Shown here: piece by piece, positions 37,046-48,271 of the stretch
Layout: each line of letters starts with the position of its first letter
Position numbering within the stretch: position 1 is the first letter of the stretch
Origin: Gordionus sp. m RMFG-2023
Taxonomy: Eukaryota > Nematomorpha > Gordioida > Chordodea > Parachordodidae
DNA length: 64,000 nucleotides
Reading direction: 5' to 3'
Assembly: GCF_954871325.1 (NCBI RefSeq)
Contig: NC_088776.1
Location: 23,484,508 to 23,548,507, forward strand
Translations under genes and position numbers: made by a program
The notes under the pieces: generated by a model
Database searches by the model: none
Seen by the model: the letters and a program-made list of their open reading frames with translations, nothing else
Told to the model about the DNA's origin: nothing

Positions 37046-37230
37046 TATTTTTTTAATTTCAAGCTAAAATTTTGATTTACGAATAAAATATAAAATACAA
37101 TATGTTTATTTCTTTGTATTTTAAGAGCTGTCTAATTAAAATACTAAATCTATAAATAATATAGTGAATTAACAAGAAATTAAACAAGTTATTTATTATA
37201 TAAACCAATAACAAGTACACAATACAGATT

Positions 37231-37345
37231 AGAGATCTGCAAGGTCTGGTCCGAAGAATTTTTTCAAAAATTGCTCGGTCTTACGAAAAATCAGACCTAG
37301 CCCAGCTCGTTAAAATTTTACTAAAGGTCCGCCACGGCCATAACA
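37231..37345. mobile_element. MITE end, TAGAGATCTGCA family
   Basis: TTAGAGATCTGCAAGGTCTG starts a patch with GGTCTGGTCC, GACCTAGCCCAGC and GGTCCGCCACGGCC. Only the left end is recognisable. Confidence 0.5.
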
Positions 37346-39373
37346 TTTTTTACTATCTATATTTAATTATTTCCAGATGTCAATTATGGCTTTTATATCT
37401 TTCCTCTATGGCTATCTATTTCTACAACCATCCTTTTATAAATATTGATCCCTCAATCATTTTTAAGAACAACAAAAAAGAAACCGAGTTATAAGCAAAA
37501 TAAATTATGACGTCTCGCTTTAAGCATGAAAGTAAGTCAAGCTAGGAAATAATTCTTAAACTTATGTCTATATGAAATAGTGTTTTATCAAAATTAGCAT
37601 CATGTCAGAAAGGAGAAACTTAGCATCAAGCCAGAAATGAGAATATAGAAATTCTAAATATCTGGATTGCGTTAATATTTATTGCTCTACTGATTAATTC
37701 TTCTATTAATTTTGAAGCCATGTTAAAAAACTAACAGATTAACAAACCAAATAAAAATTATGATATCAAGGCGTTAAGCGTGAAGTTAGCCAAACTTCAA
37801 GCATTCACTTTAAAATTTATAGCAATAATTAGTTGGTTTAATATATTTTAGTGATCTAACCTATTTGGTAGATAGTTTAAAGAAAATGGCATTATTGGAT
37901 AAAAAATCTAAGATTAGCATTGTAATGTATAAACTTTAAATAAATTGTATTTTGTTATTTTAGTTTAAGGATACAATTTATAGTAATTAATTGATTATCG
38001 CAAATATACTTTCGATGGTAAAAGTTAAATTTATCTCAATTTTATTTTATTTCATTAACAAGCATCCTGCAAAATAACGGACGCCTTAGGCTGAGTCCCA
38101 AATATCGGATTCTAAATTATTATTTAAACATCAATTAATCTAACCCCGATTTAAAATATTTTTGAATCTTATGATTCCATAATCTTGTAGGTATTATTTG
38201 TTCTTTTCGGCTAATTCAGTAGATATAGATGTAAATTAGTTTAAATCTCAATTATTTTGAATAAAATTATATTTTCAAAAATTTGATATTACTCATATTA
38301 AAACGCAATCCTAAGCATGAAGATTGGCAATTTTGAAACTAATTCTAAAGCTTAGGCTAAAATGTAATGGTTAAATGTTACAAATTTTAGTTTAATCTTT
38401 AATCTGTTTGGTAAACTGTATAAATAAAATACAAAAATTACTCCTTCTAGATATAATGAAGAATCTAAAAGTACCAAAGCCCTTATTATAATATAAAAAA
38501 TATATATAATACTATAATCATTATAAAAAATCAACTTTTATTATATTTAAATAATATGAGATTCGGCATCACTGGCTGTAGCTTTGATACTTATATGATT
38601 TAGTAGAGGTAGTATAAAGTCAAAAAGACATGTCATTTTTATAAAATAAATTTTTTATATTTTAGATTGAATTTAATATACACTAATATTTATACTTATC
38701 TCAAATTTTGTCTACAATCGATAAAAATTAACTCACAATTTAACATGTGGACTTTTTAAGTTTTTTTCATAAAAGTCATTAACTGTCTGATGTGTTCTTA
38801 ATTCTTTCTAAGTAATTACAATAATTGTAAGTTTTTCAAAATTCTCTAATAAAAATTCCATTAAATTTATTGAAATAAAAAATAAATTTTGGCTCCTCTA
38901 TAATTTCTCATAATTAAAACTGATGTTATGAAAGATATATAAAATTTTCATATTTGTTAAGAGTTTTTATAAGGGCATTAAATTATTATAGACCCTAAAA
39001 TCTTGAAATAATTATTGAACATTTAAAATAAGTTTAAGGTATAGAAATTTTTACCTAATATCACTTTGACTTGCCCTACAGACTTATAGTAATAATGATC
39101 AGTCAAAAATTTTTTTTATAAGTTTTTATTTAATCCTCATGTATTTTTTTAGTAAAAGTTTTTAAACCCCACACCCCCTCCTCCATGACGACATAGATCT
39201 GGATCTAACGTGATGATAAAACGCAGATAATAAATCATTCCTCTATCTATTTGTTATAAACCTATAAAATCACCGATTTTCTAAATCCAAAATTGGCATA
39301 TAAAATAAACACTTAGATTAAATTCAATTAAAATGAAGAATCAGAATAGCTATCTGTATTTCATATTTAATTT

Positions 39374-40946
39374 GAATATTAGATTTAAAAAGTTGGCGGG
39401 CGGGCGGGTAAAATTTTTTTAAAAACAGGCAGGCGGGCGGACGGCGGGTTAAGAAATTTAGAAATTATAATGGGCGGGCGGGCGGGCGGGTTAAAAAAAT
39501 TAAAAATTTTAATTAATAAAAAATTGTTCTTACGAACTTAAAAAATAAAAAGCCTTTATAACTTTTTATAAAATAAATCAACTTTTTTCTTCAATTAAAA
39601 AAACTTTTTCTACAAATAAAAACAAACTTTTTTCTATAAACAAATTAAAATCTCCTTTTATGGTAATGAAATAAAACATTTTTCTTAAAATATATAATTT
39701 TTTAGATATTGAAAATTAAAATTTCCTTTTTTGGGAATAATGAAATTACTCCATTGTGTTATTTTATTATAGTAATGATTGTTTATCTTTATATTGCCCT
39801 TTTTATTTTCATTTTTATTTTCTTATATAATATATAAATATTATTTTTTATAACATAATTTTAACAAAATAATATTTTTTAATTTAATTTTAAAATATGA
39901 ATAAAGAATTGATTGCTAAGAAAATAAAAAATAATTTGTATAAGATAAAAAACAATGAAGATAATAATAATAAACTTAAATCGTCTATGTGGAAACAATT
40001 TAAAATTATTTTTGATGAAAATGACAAAAAGCTAGATTGGATTCGCTGCAATGATTGCGAGTCCATCTTTAAATATAATAGCAAAAGTGGCACCTCCTTC
40101 TTCCTTCGGCATCAATGTTCATCTGCAAATTATGAAGATTTGATAGATAATAAAAAAATAACTGGATATTTTGAAAAAGACAATTCTCAATTAAACAAAA
40201 CGATAAAATCTGGTCTAATAGCGAATTTTGTGCGCTAGAGACATTAGGTATTTTAATTTAATAAATTATTCTTTTATCTTTTTTAGGCCATTTTAAGCAG
40301 TTCAAGGACCTGGATTTATAAATATTTTACAAAGATTTGCCGACTTAGGGGCAACATATGGTAAATTGGATGTTAATAAGATCATCCCTTGTGCTACAAC
40401 AGTTAGCCGCAACGTATCCAAACGCTACTTCTGAAAGAAAATTTAGCATTGCCGGAAGGTTTTTAGAACAAAGAAGAACGTGTTTGAATCCCAAAAATGT
40501 GGATTCATTATTATTTTTGCATTATAATTACTTATAATATTTATTTTATATTTATATTTTATAAATATTTTATTTGATAAAATAAATTATCCATAATTTA
40601 AATTGAATATTTTTTAAGCTTAATATAGTAATTTCCTAAATTATAAAACTTATAGAGATGTAATGTTGAAACTATTTTCATTAAATGCTTAAAATAGCGG
40701 GCTTGGGTAAAAATTTTTTTATAAATAATGGGCGGGCGGGTAAAAAATTTCTGACTAATGGGCGGGCGGGCAAGAAATTTTAGACTAATGGGCGGGCGGG
40801 CGGGTAAAAATTTTTAGATTAATGGGCGGGTGGGCGGGTATATTTTTTTTGAAAACTATGGGCAGCTGGGCGGGCGGGTTAAAAAATTTTTTAAACATTG
40901 AGTGGGCGGGCATATTATCCAAAAACCCGCCCAATGCAGACCTCTA
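39374..40946 (+). mobile_element. Internally deleted hAT element with GGGCGGGCGGG subterminal repeats
   Basis: Repeats of GGGCGGGCGGG cluster at both edges (about 39,393-39,502 and 40,728-40,930). The right end reads TGCAGACCTCTA, the inverse of TAGAGGTCTGCA, and the left end is decayed. Between them, on the plus strand, lies an open N-terminal piece at 39,897-40,238 with a BED-type zinc finger (WKQFKIIF ... RCNDCESIFKYNSKSGTSFF). A short C-terminal dimerisation piece follows at about 40,395-40,537 (NATSERKFSIAGRFLEQRRT). The catalytic middle is missing. The TAGAG end is shared with many MITEs in this window, so this may be a derivative of their autonomous parent. Confidence 0.75.
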
Positions 40947-40960
40947 AAGAGTACTACAGG

Positions 40961-41771
40961 TAAGGGCAGTGCCTACATGGCCGGGGTGAGTAAGAGACTA
41001 ATGCCTCTAAAAATATTGGCATTTTGGGGTTAGATATAGATTTTTGGGGGTAGATATTTTTTTGAGGAGGTAGACATTAATATTGAGGGGGGGGGGTAGT
41101 TTTTGACTTGAATTGTATTCTTTTTAAATTCAATAATTGATACGATTATGTTGTTTATCGTTGATTTTATTCTGACAAATGTCAATTAAAATAATAAAAA
41201 ATTTTCTCTTTTTTAATTTTAAGCCCTTTTATTAATTTTTTTACAATAATATTTTACAATTTCACACGTAATATATTAATATTATTCTTATTTGTTAATT
41301 TTCTAAAACTATAAGATTAACGTATATGATTAATTTTAATAATAAATTTCAATAAGAATACAATAAATCATTTAAAATTTTAGCAAAATACTTTAAATAT
41401 TATAATTAAAAATATGATTTTGATAGGTAAACAAATTTTAACTATATCCTTTATCTAATAATTAGCAAACATCCAAAGTTATTTAAGATTCATAGATTAT
41501 ATTTTCTTCTCATTCAATGATCAATCCCAATAGAATGACCCAAATAGCTTTGCAATTGCTGATTATTAGCAAGAATTTAAGATCTACCTGTTTTTCTAGT
41601 CTAAATAGACCTGAAAGGAAGTAAATAAAATTTTGTTGTGAGATTATAAATGATTGCGCTTTAAGAATCTTTTTATTAATGTCACTATAGCATCGTTATT
41701 TAGCGAATTTTTAGGGGTAAGGGTAGATTTTTTAGGGGGACTTGCCTCCATCCCAAGTAGACGCTGCCTTA
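40961..41771. mobile_element. Candidate MITE with GGCAG-ending inverted repeats
   Basis: AGGGCAGTGCCTACATGG (from 40963) and, inverted, AGGCAGCGTCTACTTGG (to 41769) form imperfect ends with a TA on both outer sides. Inside are repeated TAGATATTTTT/TAGGGGGT segments and a G run at 41087-41096. No coding sequence was seen. TA duplication would suit a Tc1/mariner-like origin, but the ends are too diverged to be sure. Confidence 0.45.
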
Positions 41772-41890
41772 TCAGCAGAAGACAGGCAATCGGAGGAAGA
41801 AGCTAAATATTAAAGCGGAAACCAATAAAGCTAAGCTTATCATGGTAACCAAGCATTACCTAAAGGGGATTACGTATGTAGAGGGGTATC
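41771..41890 (-). repeat. Second copy of the 15.5-kb dispersed repeat (reverse orientation)
   Basis: GGAGGAAGAAGCTAAATATT, AAAGCGGAAACC, AAGCTTATCATGGTAACC and CCTAAAGGGGATTACGTA match the reverse complement of 15,490-15,600 with few differences. The match stops where the candidate MITE at 40,961 begins. Confidence 0.7.
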
Positions 41891-42430
41891 TCAGATTTCC
41901 TTCACTCCCGTCTGACGCTTATGAATTGCCGTAATCTAAGCTCATGGCCCAAGAAATGTCCACGGAGTGGTCCCTCCCTATGATTCGAGACTTTGCATAA
42001 AGGGCGAACAGATACACAAGGAACAAGATCTGGGGACCAGGCTGAATAGAAAAAGGATTTCAACCATTTACATTAAAATTCCTAGGAGGCCCTCCTACGT
42101 AAGCTATGATGGAGCTCTTTCCAGCTCCCATTGATTTTGGCAGATAGCATGGGGCGTCCCCCGCCATACCAAACCTATTCATAGTTTATCAAAGTCAAGA
42201 ACCCACCAATACCCCAATATTGACACATTCCAAATTCCAGCAGCCCAAACCTAAAACATTCCAATAAAACCCAAGCCCAAATCCGATAGTCACGATATAG
42301 TGAAATTTTAGACTGCGAGCCTCAGCCAGGGATATCAACATGTACCAAATTTTCACCGTTGTCAGAATGCTGTATCAGCGCGATCGGACAAAAGAAACTA
42401 GCCATATAATGGATTAGAGACCTCAGGAAA
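41890..42430. other. Unassigned segment richer in G+C than its surroundings
   Basis: The stretch from about 41,890 to 42,430 has a more balanced base composition (for example GGGGCGTCCCCCGCC, GAGGCCCTCCTACG). Both strands have stops in every frame and no family was recognised. It may be part of the adjoining repeat or a decayed coding sequence. It ends about 240 bp upstream of the Maf gene. Confidence 0.35.
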
Positions 42431-42667
42431 GTGGCGTATTTAGTTCGCATTCAGGAATATTGCATTTAACCGATTTTGATTTTCTTTTAAACGGAACATA
42501 AGAACAAAATTGCAACTATATATATCATATAAATTTTAGATAAAGTCATAGTACAATTATTCTCAACCCCCCTTAAAATCCAAGACCCTCAGCCATTTCC
42601 TTCATAACTAGCTATCATCGGGCTCAAAGGTCTATCATTTATTTTCTGATAAATCTATTTATCTTCA

Positions 42668-43479
42668 ATGCTCATACATGTGTTAAACGAAATTAAAAGG
42701 AAGAAAATTATATTAGCTAGTAATTCGCCAAGAAGAAAAGAAATTTTAGGAAAAATAGTTATTTTGTAATATGTTATTTCAATAAATTTTTTTATAGTTA
42801 AATTTTGAAATATATCCTGTGCAATATGATGAATCTTTTTTGTTATTATGTGACCCAGACGATTATGTTAAACAATTGTCTTTAAATAAGGCTGAAACGG
42901 CTAAAAATAATATTCCTAATGTAAAATATTTGTGGCCTTGCTATATTATATTAATTAGAAATATTTTGATTTATTAATTTCGGCAGATACAGTGGTCAGT
43001 TTAGAAAAAGAAATAATTGGTAAACCTAAAAATAATCAAGATGCAATAAACATCCTTAATAAGTTTACCTAAAAGCATATTAGATTAATTTTTTTTAGAC
43101 TGAATAATAAAGAGCATGCTGTATATACTGGGGTAACTATGATATATAAATTACAAAATGGTAAAGTTACATTTAATTGTAAATTAATTCTTCTAGGTAT
43201 GTATGATACAAAAACATTTTCAGCTATGACCAAAGTAAAAATGGCAAATTTGAACCAGGAGCTAATAAGAGCATATGTCAAATCTGGAGAACCAATGTAG
43301 TTAACTAAATTATAACTATAATTTTGTTTAGGGATAAAGCTGGTGCTTATGGAATACAAGGTCTAGGCTGCTTATTGATTGAAGGAATTCAGGGAGATTT
43401 TTATAATGTCATGGGATTTCCATTACAAATGTTTTCAAAAGAGTTATATTGTTTATATGAAAAATATTGGAAATCTTAA
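42668..43479 (+). CDS. Maf/ASMTL-type nucleotide pyrophosphatase, complete in five exons
   Basis: Maf proteins hydrolyse dTTP, UTP and modified nucleoside triphosphates to monophosphates. In animals the domain also forms the N-terminal part of ASMTL. Exons are 42668-42757, 42798-42920, 42959-43062, 43099-43296 and 43332-43479. All join in phase at GT-AG introns of 40, 38, 36 and 35 bp, giving 220 residues, a normal length for Maf. Signatures: [13 protein letters not shown] (residues 15-27), the catalytic-acid segment LLISADTVV (Asp 81), [43 protein letters not shown] and [11 protein letters not shown] near the end. The start is the first ATG in frame ahead of the Maf signature. AATAAA lies 46 bp after the stop (43525-43530). 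No methyltransferase domain follows, so this is a stand-alone Maf. Confidence 0.92.
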
Positions 43480-43524
43480 TGGCCATAATGTGATTTATAC
43501 CTTTTACTTATTACTTATATAATT

Positions 43525-43530
43525 AATAAA
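43525..43530 (+). terminator. Probable polyadenylation signal of the Maf gene
   Basis: AATAAA 46 bases after the stop codon. AATAAA is common by chance in AT-rich DNA, so position is the main support. Confidence 0.5.
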
Positions 43531-43718
43531 GTTTGAGTTTATTTAAAAAAAATAAATAGAATAATACATTACCAAAATGACAATGATATAAAATATATGT
43601 GAGTAAATAATATTTAATATTGCACCTTTTTTTTCATATAAAGATATAAAAAATTTGTTATTAATTATTACAAATTTTATTAATAAAATTACAATAAAAG
43701 TTAATATTTGAAAGTCAT

Positions 43719-43834
43719 TTATGGCTTAATTTGTGGAATATCTTCTGAATATAAATCAAAACTATAAAAGTATTCGTGAATTTCGGAAGCATTTGCTGAT
43801 GTTTGAGATGTTAATTTTGGTTCTAATATTTCCC
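43719..43834 (-). CDS. Possible last exon of an unknown minus-strand gene
   Basis: An acceptor (TTTAAAG) at 43835 is followed by 38 open codons and a stop (EILEPKLTSQTSANASEIHE, then YFYSFDLYSEDIPQIKP). Composition is protein-like and richer in polar residues than random frames nearby. No family was recognised, and no partner exon was found upstream, where MITEs begin. It would converge on the Maf gene, with its stop about 240 bp beyond the Maf stop. It could equally be chance. Confidence 0.25.
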
Positions 43835-44118
43835 CTTTAAATAAAATATATAAAAATAAAATATTGTGTGATAAATACTAAAAAAACATAAACTTATACT
43901 CTGCTAAAAGGAATACTGGTATACAGAGGCTAATACTCTGTAGGGGTCAGGTCATTTGAATAAAATTAAAGTGAGGCAGGGGTAGTTTATATTTAAATTT
44001 ACTTCTTTTTCTAATTTAATTTGGTAATAGGGGTATGGGGGGTAAAATTTAATGGGGAATATGGAGGTTAATTATTTTTAAATTGGAAGAGATTTTTGGG
44101 AAGATGATATAAAGATTT

Positions 44119-44420
44119 TAGAGGTCTGCAAATGGCAAAATTCTCAGCCCTAGCCCAGTGAGAATTTAGTTTTTGCTTCACCCAATTCCAATTTTTTACT
44201 AAGTTTGCCTGACCCAGCCCAGTATATAAATTTATATACAAGGCCAAAATTGATATATATGTTGTTGACCAAAATAAAAATTATTTATAAAATTAGGGAG
44301 TGGTTAAATATTATTACTTATTTGAAATATTAGAATTCATCAAATATAAATAAAAAAATTTGCTTGACCCATTAATTTTTTTGCCAAGCCCAGCCCAAAA
44401 AAAACGTTTGCAGATCTCTA
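44119..44420. mobile_element. MITE of the TAGAGGTCTGCA family, both ends present
   Basis: Ends are TAGAGGTCTGCAAATGG and CGTTTGCAGATCTCTA, about 300 bp apart, with AGCCCTAGCCCAG, TGACCCAGCCCAG and CCAAGCCCAGCCC inside. The flanks are AAAGATTT and AAGATAAT, only an approximate duplication. The right end matches the right end of the deleted hAT at 40,946. Confidence 0.75.
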
Positions 44421-44469
44421 AAGATAATTTAAAAATAATTAATAATAATAATAATTTTTCTTTGGAATA

Positions 44470-44905
44470 GTGAAGGTCAGTGGTCTGGGCCTAATGGTCT
44501 TAATTATTTCTTGGTCAGACTTATTTTTAATATTTAAGTTTGCCTTACTATTAATTCATATAATTTATTTGTAAATATTTGTGTATAATTTTATGTTACT
44601 TTTCAAGAGGCGTTATTTTAGTTTTATGATTGATTATTTTTTAGTTCATTTTTATATTGCACACTATGAAAAGGAAAAGTTTGCCAAAAAAGCATTTTAC
44701 TTTTAAATTAAATATTTGTATTATTTAATATATTATTCACATTTGATTTGATGTTGCTAACATCTTTTATATTTAATAAATGATAAAACAAGAATTAAAT
44801 TAAAAAAAATTTTATTAACAAAAAAATGTCCAATCATGGACTGGTCTTTTTATTTAGGATCATGATCTGGACCAGTCTTATTTGACGACAATGGCCTGGT
44901 CCATG
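44470..44905. mobile_element. MITE-like element with GACTGGTC subterminal repeats, copy 2
   Basis: GGTCAGTGGTCTGGGCC, TGGTCAGACTT, then GGACTGGTC, CTGGACCAGTC and CCTGGTCCATGC border an AT-rich core resembling 2,945-3,260. Exact ends unresolved. Confidence 0.45.
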
Positions 44906-44984
44906 CGGGACGGTGAGCATACTACATAAGAAACTAAAGGCAGGGAAAATAAAAGCTTGATGGCAAAGCTCACAAAAATAATCT

Positions 44985-45033
44985 TTAGACCCCCCCCCCC
45001 CCATGAATAAATCCTGGGTATGCCACTGCTAAT
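44985..45033 (-). mobile_element. Terminal segment of the AGTGGCATA transposon family
   Basis: Minus strand: AGTGGCATACCCAGGATTTA, TTCATGG and then a run of G (44990-45002 as C on plus). Matches 36,358-36,400. Confidence 0.5.
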
Positions 45034-45230
45034 AAGGTATGATAATATCCAAATATAATATCTGATCAATGATTTTGCTAAGAGAAGGGGGCCGCTAGAT
45101 CAGGATTATCATCATAGATTTTAATGGAATACTTTGGTCCTCTTATTGCAAGCATTTGACTAGGTTGCGTTTCTTTTAAAAAATTTTTAAGGGGGTAGGG
45201 GGATTTTTATTAGCTTAAAATGATACTTAA

Positions 45231-46782
45231 TGTTAGTTGGAAATTTTAATGTCGAGGTACGTTATAAACCAGGAAGGATTAATCATTTGCCAGATGTATT
45301 ATCCAGATTATGTATCGAGGAAGAAATAGTGAACGATGAGGATAATTATGATAATGGAGCGATTAGGAAGTATCTTTCAGGAATGGTCCAGTGACTTAGA
45401 AAGAAATAAAACAAAGTACGATAAAGGATGAGGAGTTAAAAAATAATTAAGCAATGTTTAATAGGCGAAAAAAATTGGGAAAGGAAAGATAATCCATACA
45501 GATTTGTGGAACAAGAAATAACAATTATAGATGACTGTTTGGTTAGAGGTAATTGAACTATAGTACCGCAAAGATTGAGAGATAAAGTAGTCAGAATGTT
45601 GCATGCGGGACATCAAGGGGTAAGTAGAATGAAACAATGGGCTAGAGAATATGTATGGTGGCCGTCAATGAAGAAGGATATTCAAAGGTCTGCAGAGAAT
45701 GCTTAACTTGTAATGTTTGGTCAAATCTACCCAGAAGGAGGAAGGGTGATAGCTGGAAGGAAACTACATAGGCATGTGAAAGAATACATTTAGATTTTTT
45801 TGAATGGGAGAAAAAGTATTATTTCCTTATAGTGGATCCTTTTCCCAAATGGATTGATTGCTCTAAGGTGTCGGGACTAACGTCAGTTATAGTTATACGA
45901 AGATTGAAGGAATTTTTTGGGAAATATGGAATGGTAAAGAGTAACGGATGGTGGTACGGCGTTTACAAGTGTAGCGTTTAAGACGTTTTGTGAGAGGAAC
46001 GGTGTAAAGCATGTTATAACGGCTCCAAATCATCCCAGTTCCAATGGGCAGGCTGAGAGAATGGTTGCAGTGGTGAAATCGTGGTTGAAAAAGGAGAGGT
46101 ATGGTGATGGTGAAGGATGGTTGTCGCAATTGTTTTACAATAATAGCAGGAATCAAGATGGGTCTCCGGCAGAAAAATTTTTGCGAGGAAAGACATTGTT
46201 AATGTTGGATTCGTTAAAGGAAGGAGGAGATGAAAAGGTTGGAGGTGTAGTGAAATCTAGTAAATTTTGCCTGGGACAATAAGTTTTTAATGTTCAAAGG
46301 AAAATTCCGATGGACGATGGGCAAGGTGGGAGAAATAATGAGTATTGTCAAATACAAAGTTAAAGATGACAATGGAATAGTATATTGTAGGCATCAAGAT
46401 CAATTGAGGCCTAGAGAGGAATGTAAAGGAGGGGAGATGTTGTAATTATGAGTATATGATAGAGATAGGTGATTGATGTTGGAGAGTGTTGTGTATTTTT
46501 TAAAATGAATAATGTTTTTTTTGTTATTATGTTTGAAGGAAAAAGGAAAAGATGATTTTAATGAAAAAGTTTTTGATTTTTGATTGTAAATTAAATAAAA
46601 GAATTATATTTTTTGGATTTAATTGTAAATTAAATAAAAGAACATCAAAAACTTTTTCATTAAAATCATCATCTCTTTTTTCTTTCAAACATAATAACAA
46701 AAAAAGAACATTTTTCATTTTAAAAAATACTCCACTCTCCAACATCAATCATCATATCTATCATATACTCATAATTACAACA
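45231..46782 (+). mobile_element. Second Ty3/gypsy fossil, 5' part lost, palindromic 3' LTR
   Basis: The element is flanked by CTTAA on both sides (45226-45230 and 46783-46787), a 5-bp duplication typical of LTR elements. Parts seen are the end of RNase H (RYKPGRINHLPDVLSRL; about 45,255-45,310), the integrase zinc-binding region (MLHAGHQGVSRMKQ; about 45,600), and the integrase core and C-terminal part (NHPSSNGQAERMVAVVK; about 46,030-46,260). A purine-rich AAAGGAGGGGAGA precedes the 3' LTR (46438-46782, TGTTGT...ACAACA). It is broken, with several breaks, and lacks Gag, protease and most of the reverse transcriptase. It is a different lineage from the 24.5-kb fossil. Confidence 0.82.
46438..46782. 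repeat. 345-bp near-perfect palindrome occupying the LTR
   Basis: The left arm (46438 to about 46576: TGTTGTAATTATGAGTATAT ... AATGAAAAAGTTTTTGAT) is the reverse complement of the right arm (about 46643-46782) with few mismatches. The spacer holds two direct copies of ATTGTAAATTAAATAAAAGAA. Ordinary LTRs have inverted repeats of only a few bases. Confidence 0.9.
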
Positions 46783-46930
46783 CTTAAGAAAACTATACCT
46801 AAAACGAATTATTTGTTATTCTATTCGTAGGGATTTTTATTAGCCTTAAAATGATACTTAAGAAAACTATACCTAAAACGAATTATATATTATTCTATTC
46901 GTATTTTACGAATTTGAATAACACAATTAT
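46783..46930. repeat. Tandem duplication of the gypsy target sequence, 74-bp period
   Basis: CTTAAGAAAACTATACC, then TAAAACGAATTAT and TATTCTATTCGTA, occur at 46783 and again at 46857. The segment GGATTTTTATTAGC-TTAAAATGATA occurs at 45201 (left of the fossil) and 46831. One copy of the duplicated target carries the gypsy fossil and the other is empty. Confidence 0.75.
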
Positions 46931-48125
46931 TCGAATAATGAAAATATATTATTCGACTAGAATAATTTATAGTATTAATAAAATTTGAAAATAATCATAT
47001 TATTAGTATGAATTATTCCAATTTAATAAAATTTCATAGAATAATAAAGAAACATGTTATATTTCTAAAATTGTTGTTAACGGCTGTTTTTATTCGAATA
47101 ACATCCTAATACAAAATTAACTTCCGAAAATTGTTTTATGACGGACGAAGAAAGTATTTAGTTTTATATGCAATTTGTAACACATGTACAATTATAATAA
47201 ACAAGTATCTATCCCGTCAAGAATGACGGGCTAACCAGATATTTCTCTTTCGTTTGATGATGGAGAAATCATAAATTTGAATTTTTGAAAATATTGGTAG
47301 ATGTGAGTTTTGCATACCTTTTTGACGATTTATTTCCAGAAAATTATTTGTTCATATACAAGGTATTTATACTCTATTAACATTTTTTTAAATAATGGAA
47401 ATTTTGTAACCACCTCTCATCAAAATAAAAAAAAGTTGGTTCACATCTCATATCAAATTTCTAATCTATCCATCATTAAATGAATGAGAAATATCTGATT
47501 TACCAATCATACTACGGTTAACTATACTACACTATACTATTTAAAGTTTATAAATATTTAAAAAGATTATTACCTTGACTTATATTCTATATTATTTTAG
47601 TTTATGATAATAACATTAATAATTAAATAGTATATGTATATTTTAAAATTAAAAACATGCTTTTTAATAAATAGATAAAAAATACATAATTAATTTTGGG
47701 ATAATTTATAAATTTTATTATTATGAATAGTGTTTATATTTAAAGATCACCATTCAATCTCAATAAGGATCTTCAAACTCATGTGAGTGACTCTCTTCTG
47801 TTGGAGCCCATAGCATAGGGTTATAAAATATAGAATGTCGTTAAAAGAGGATAAAATCCGAAAAACTTTGTGTTTAAAAAATTGATTTGTTGCCAGATTT
47901 GTCTTCTACATGATATGAATATTATATGGATTTTTCTACATTATATATAAATAACACTATATATGTACGCTTATTTTATCTTCAATAAAATTTGTTTGTC
48001 TTCTATCCGTAGTTAAATTTTACAAAATAAATTAATATTCTATCTTTTTTAATTTATGGTTAAATAAAATTTTCGAATAGAATTGAATAATCATTTTATC
48101 ATTCGATTCGTATTTTTGTAGGTAT
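46868..48125. mobile_element. Candidate MITE with ATTCGAAT-type subterminal repeats
   Basis: TACCTAAAACGAATTAT at the left and ATTCGTATTTTTGTAGGTA at the right form imperfect inverted ends. ATTCGAATAAT-like repeats cluster inside the left end (46,890-47,100), with TTTTCGAATAGAATTG near the right. No target duplication was found and no coding was seen in the core (47,130-48,000). Confidence 0.4.
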
Positions 48126-48271
48126 GATGAACAAGCAGATTTCCAAGGATAGAAACGTCCCTATTTTCGCTACACTTATAGGTCATATCTCATATTAAAT
48201 AATTTTAAAAATCAGATATAAATATATTTAAAAATAGTCATATATTAAATTAATATTTAAGTATTTTATAT

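Larger units (their letters stand above)
36610..38640. repeat. Array of degenerate repeats with inserted MITE ends
   Basis: TATTAGCAAAATAA-like segments occur at about 36,665 and 36,765. TTTAAGCATGAAAG, CGTTAAGCGTGAAG and CCTAAGCATGAAG occur near 37,520, 37,770 and 38,310. TTCTAAAGCTTAGG-like and TTTGGTAAA segments follow, and an AATATGAGATTCGGC segment lies near 38,555. Pieces of the same repeat flank the gypsy fossil near 24.3 and 28.2 kb. Two MITE left ends interrupt it (36,874 and 37,231). No coding is apparent. Confidence 0.45.

Noticed and set aside
43197-43223. A 27-bp GT-AG intron inside Maf exon 4
   Set aside because: It keeps frame either way, is shorter than any other intron here, and the unspliced reading aligns better with the family (acidic-aromatic segment before TKVK).
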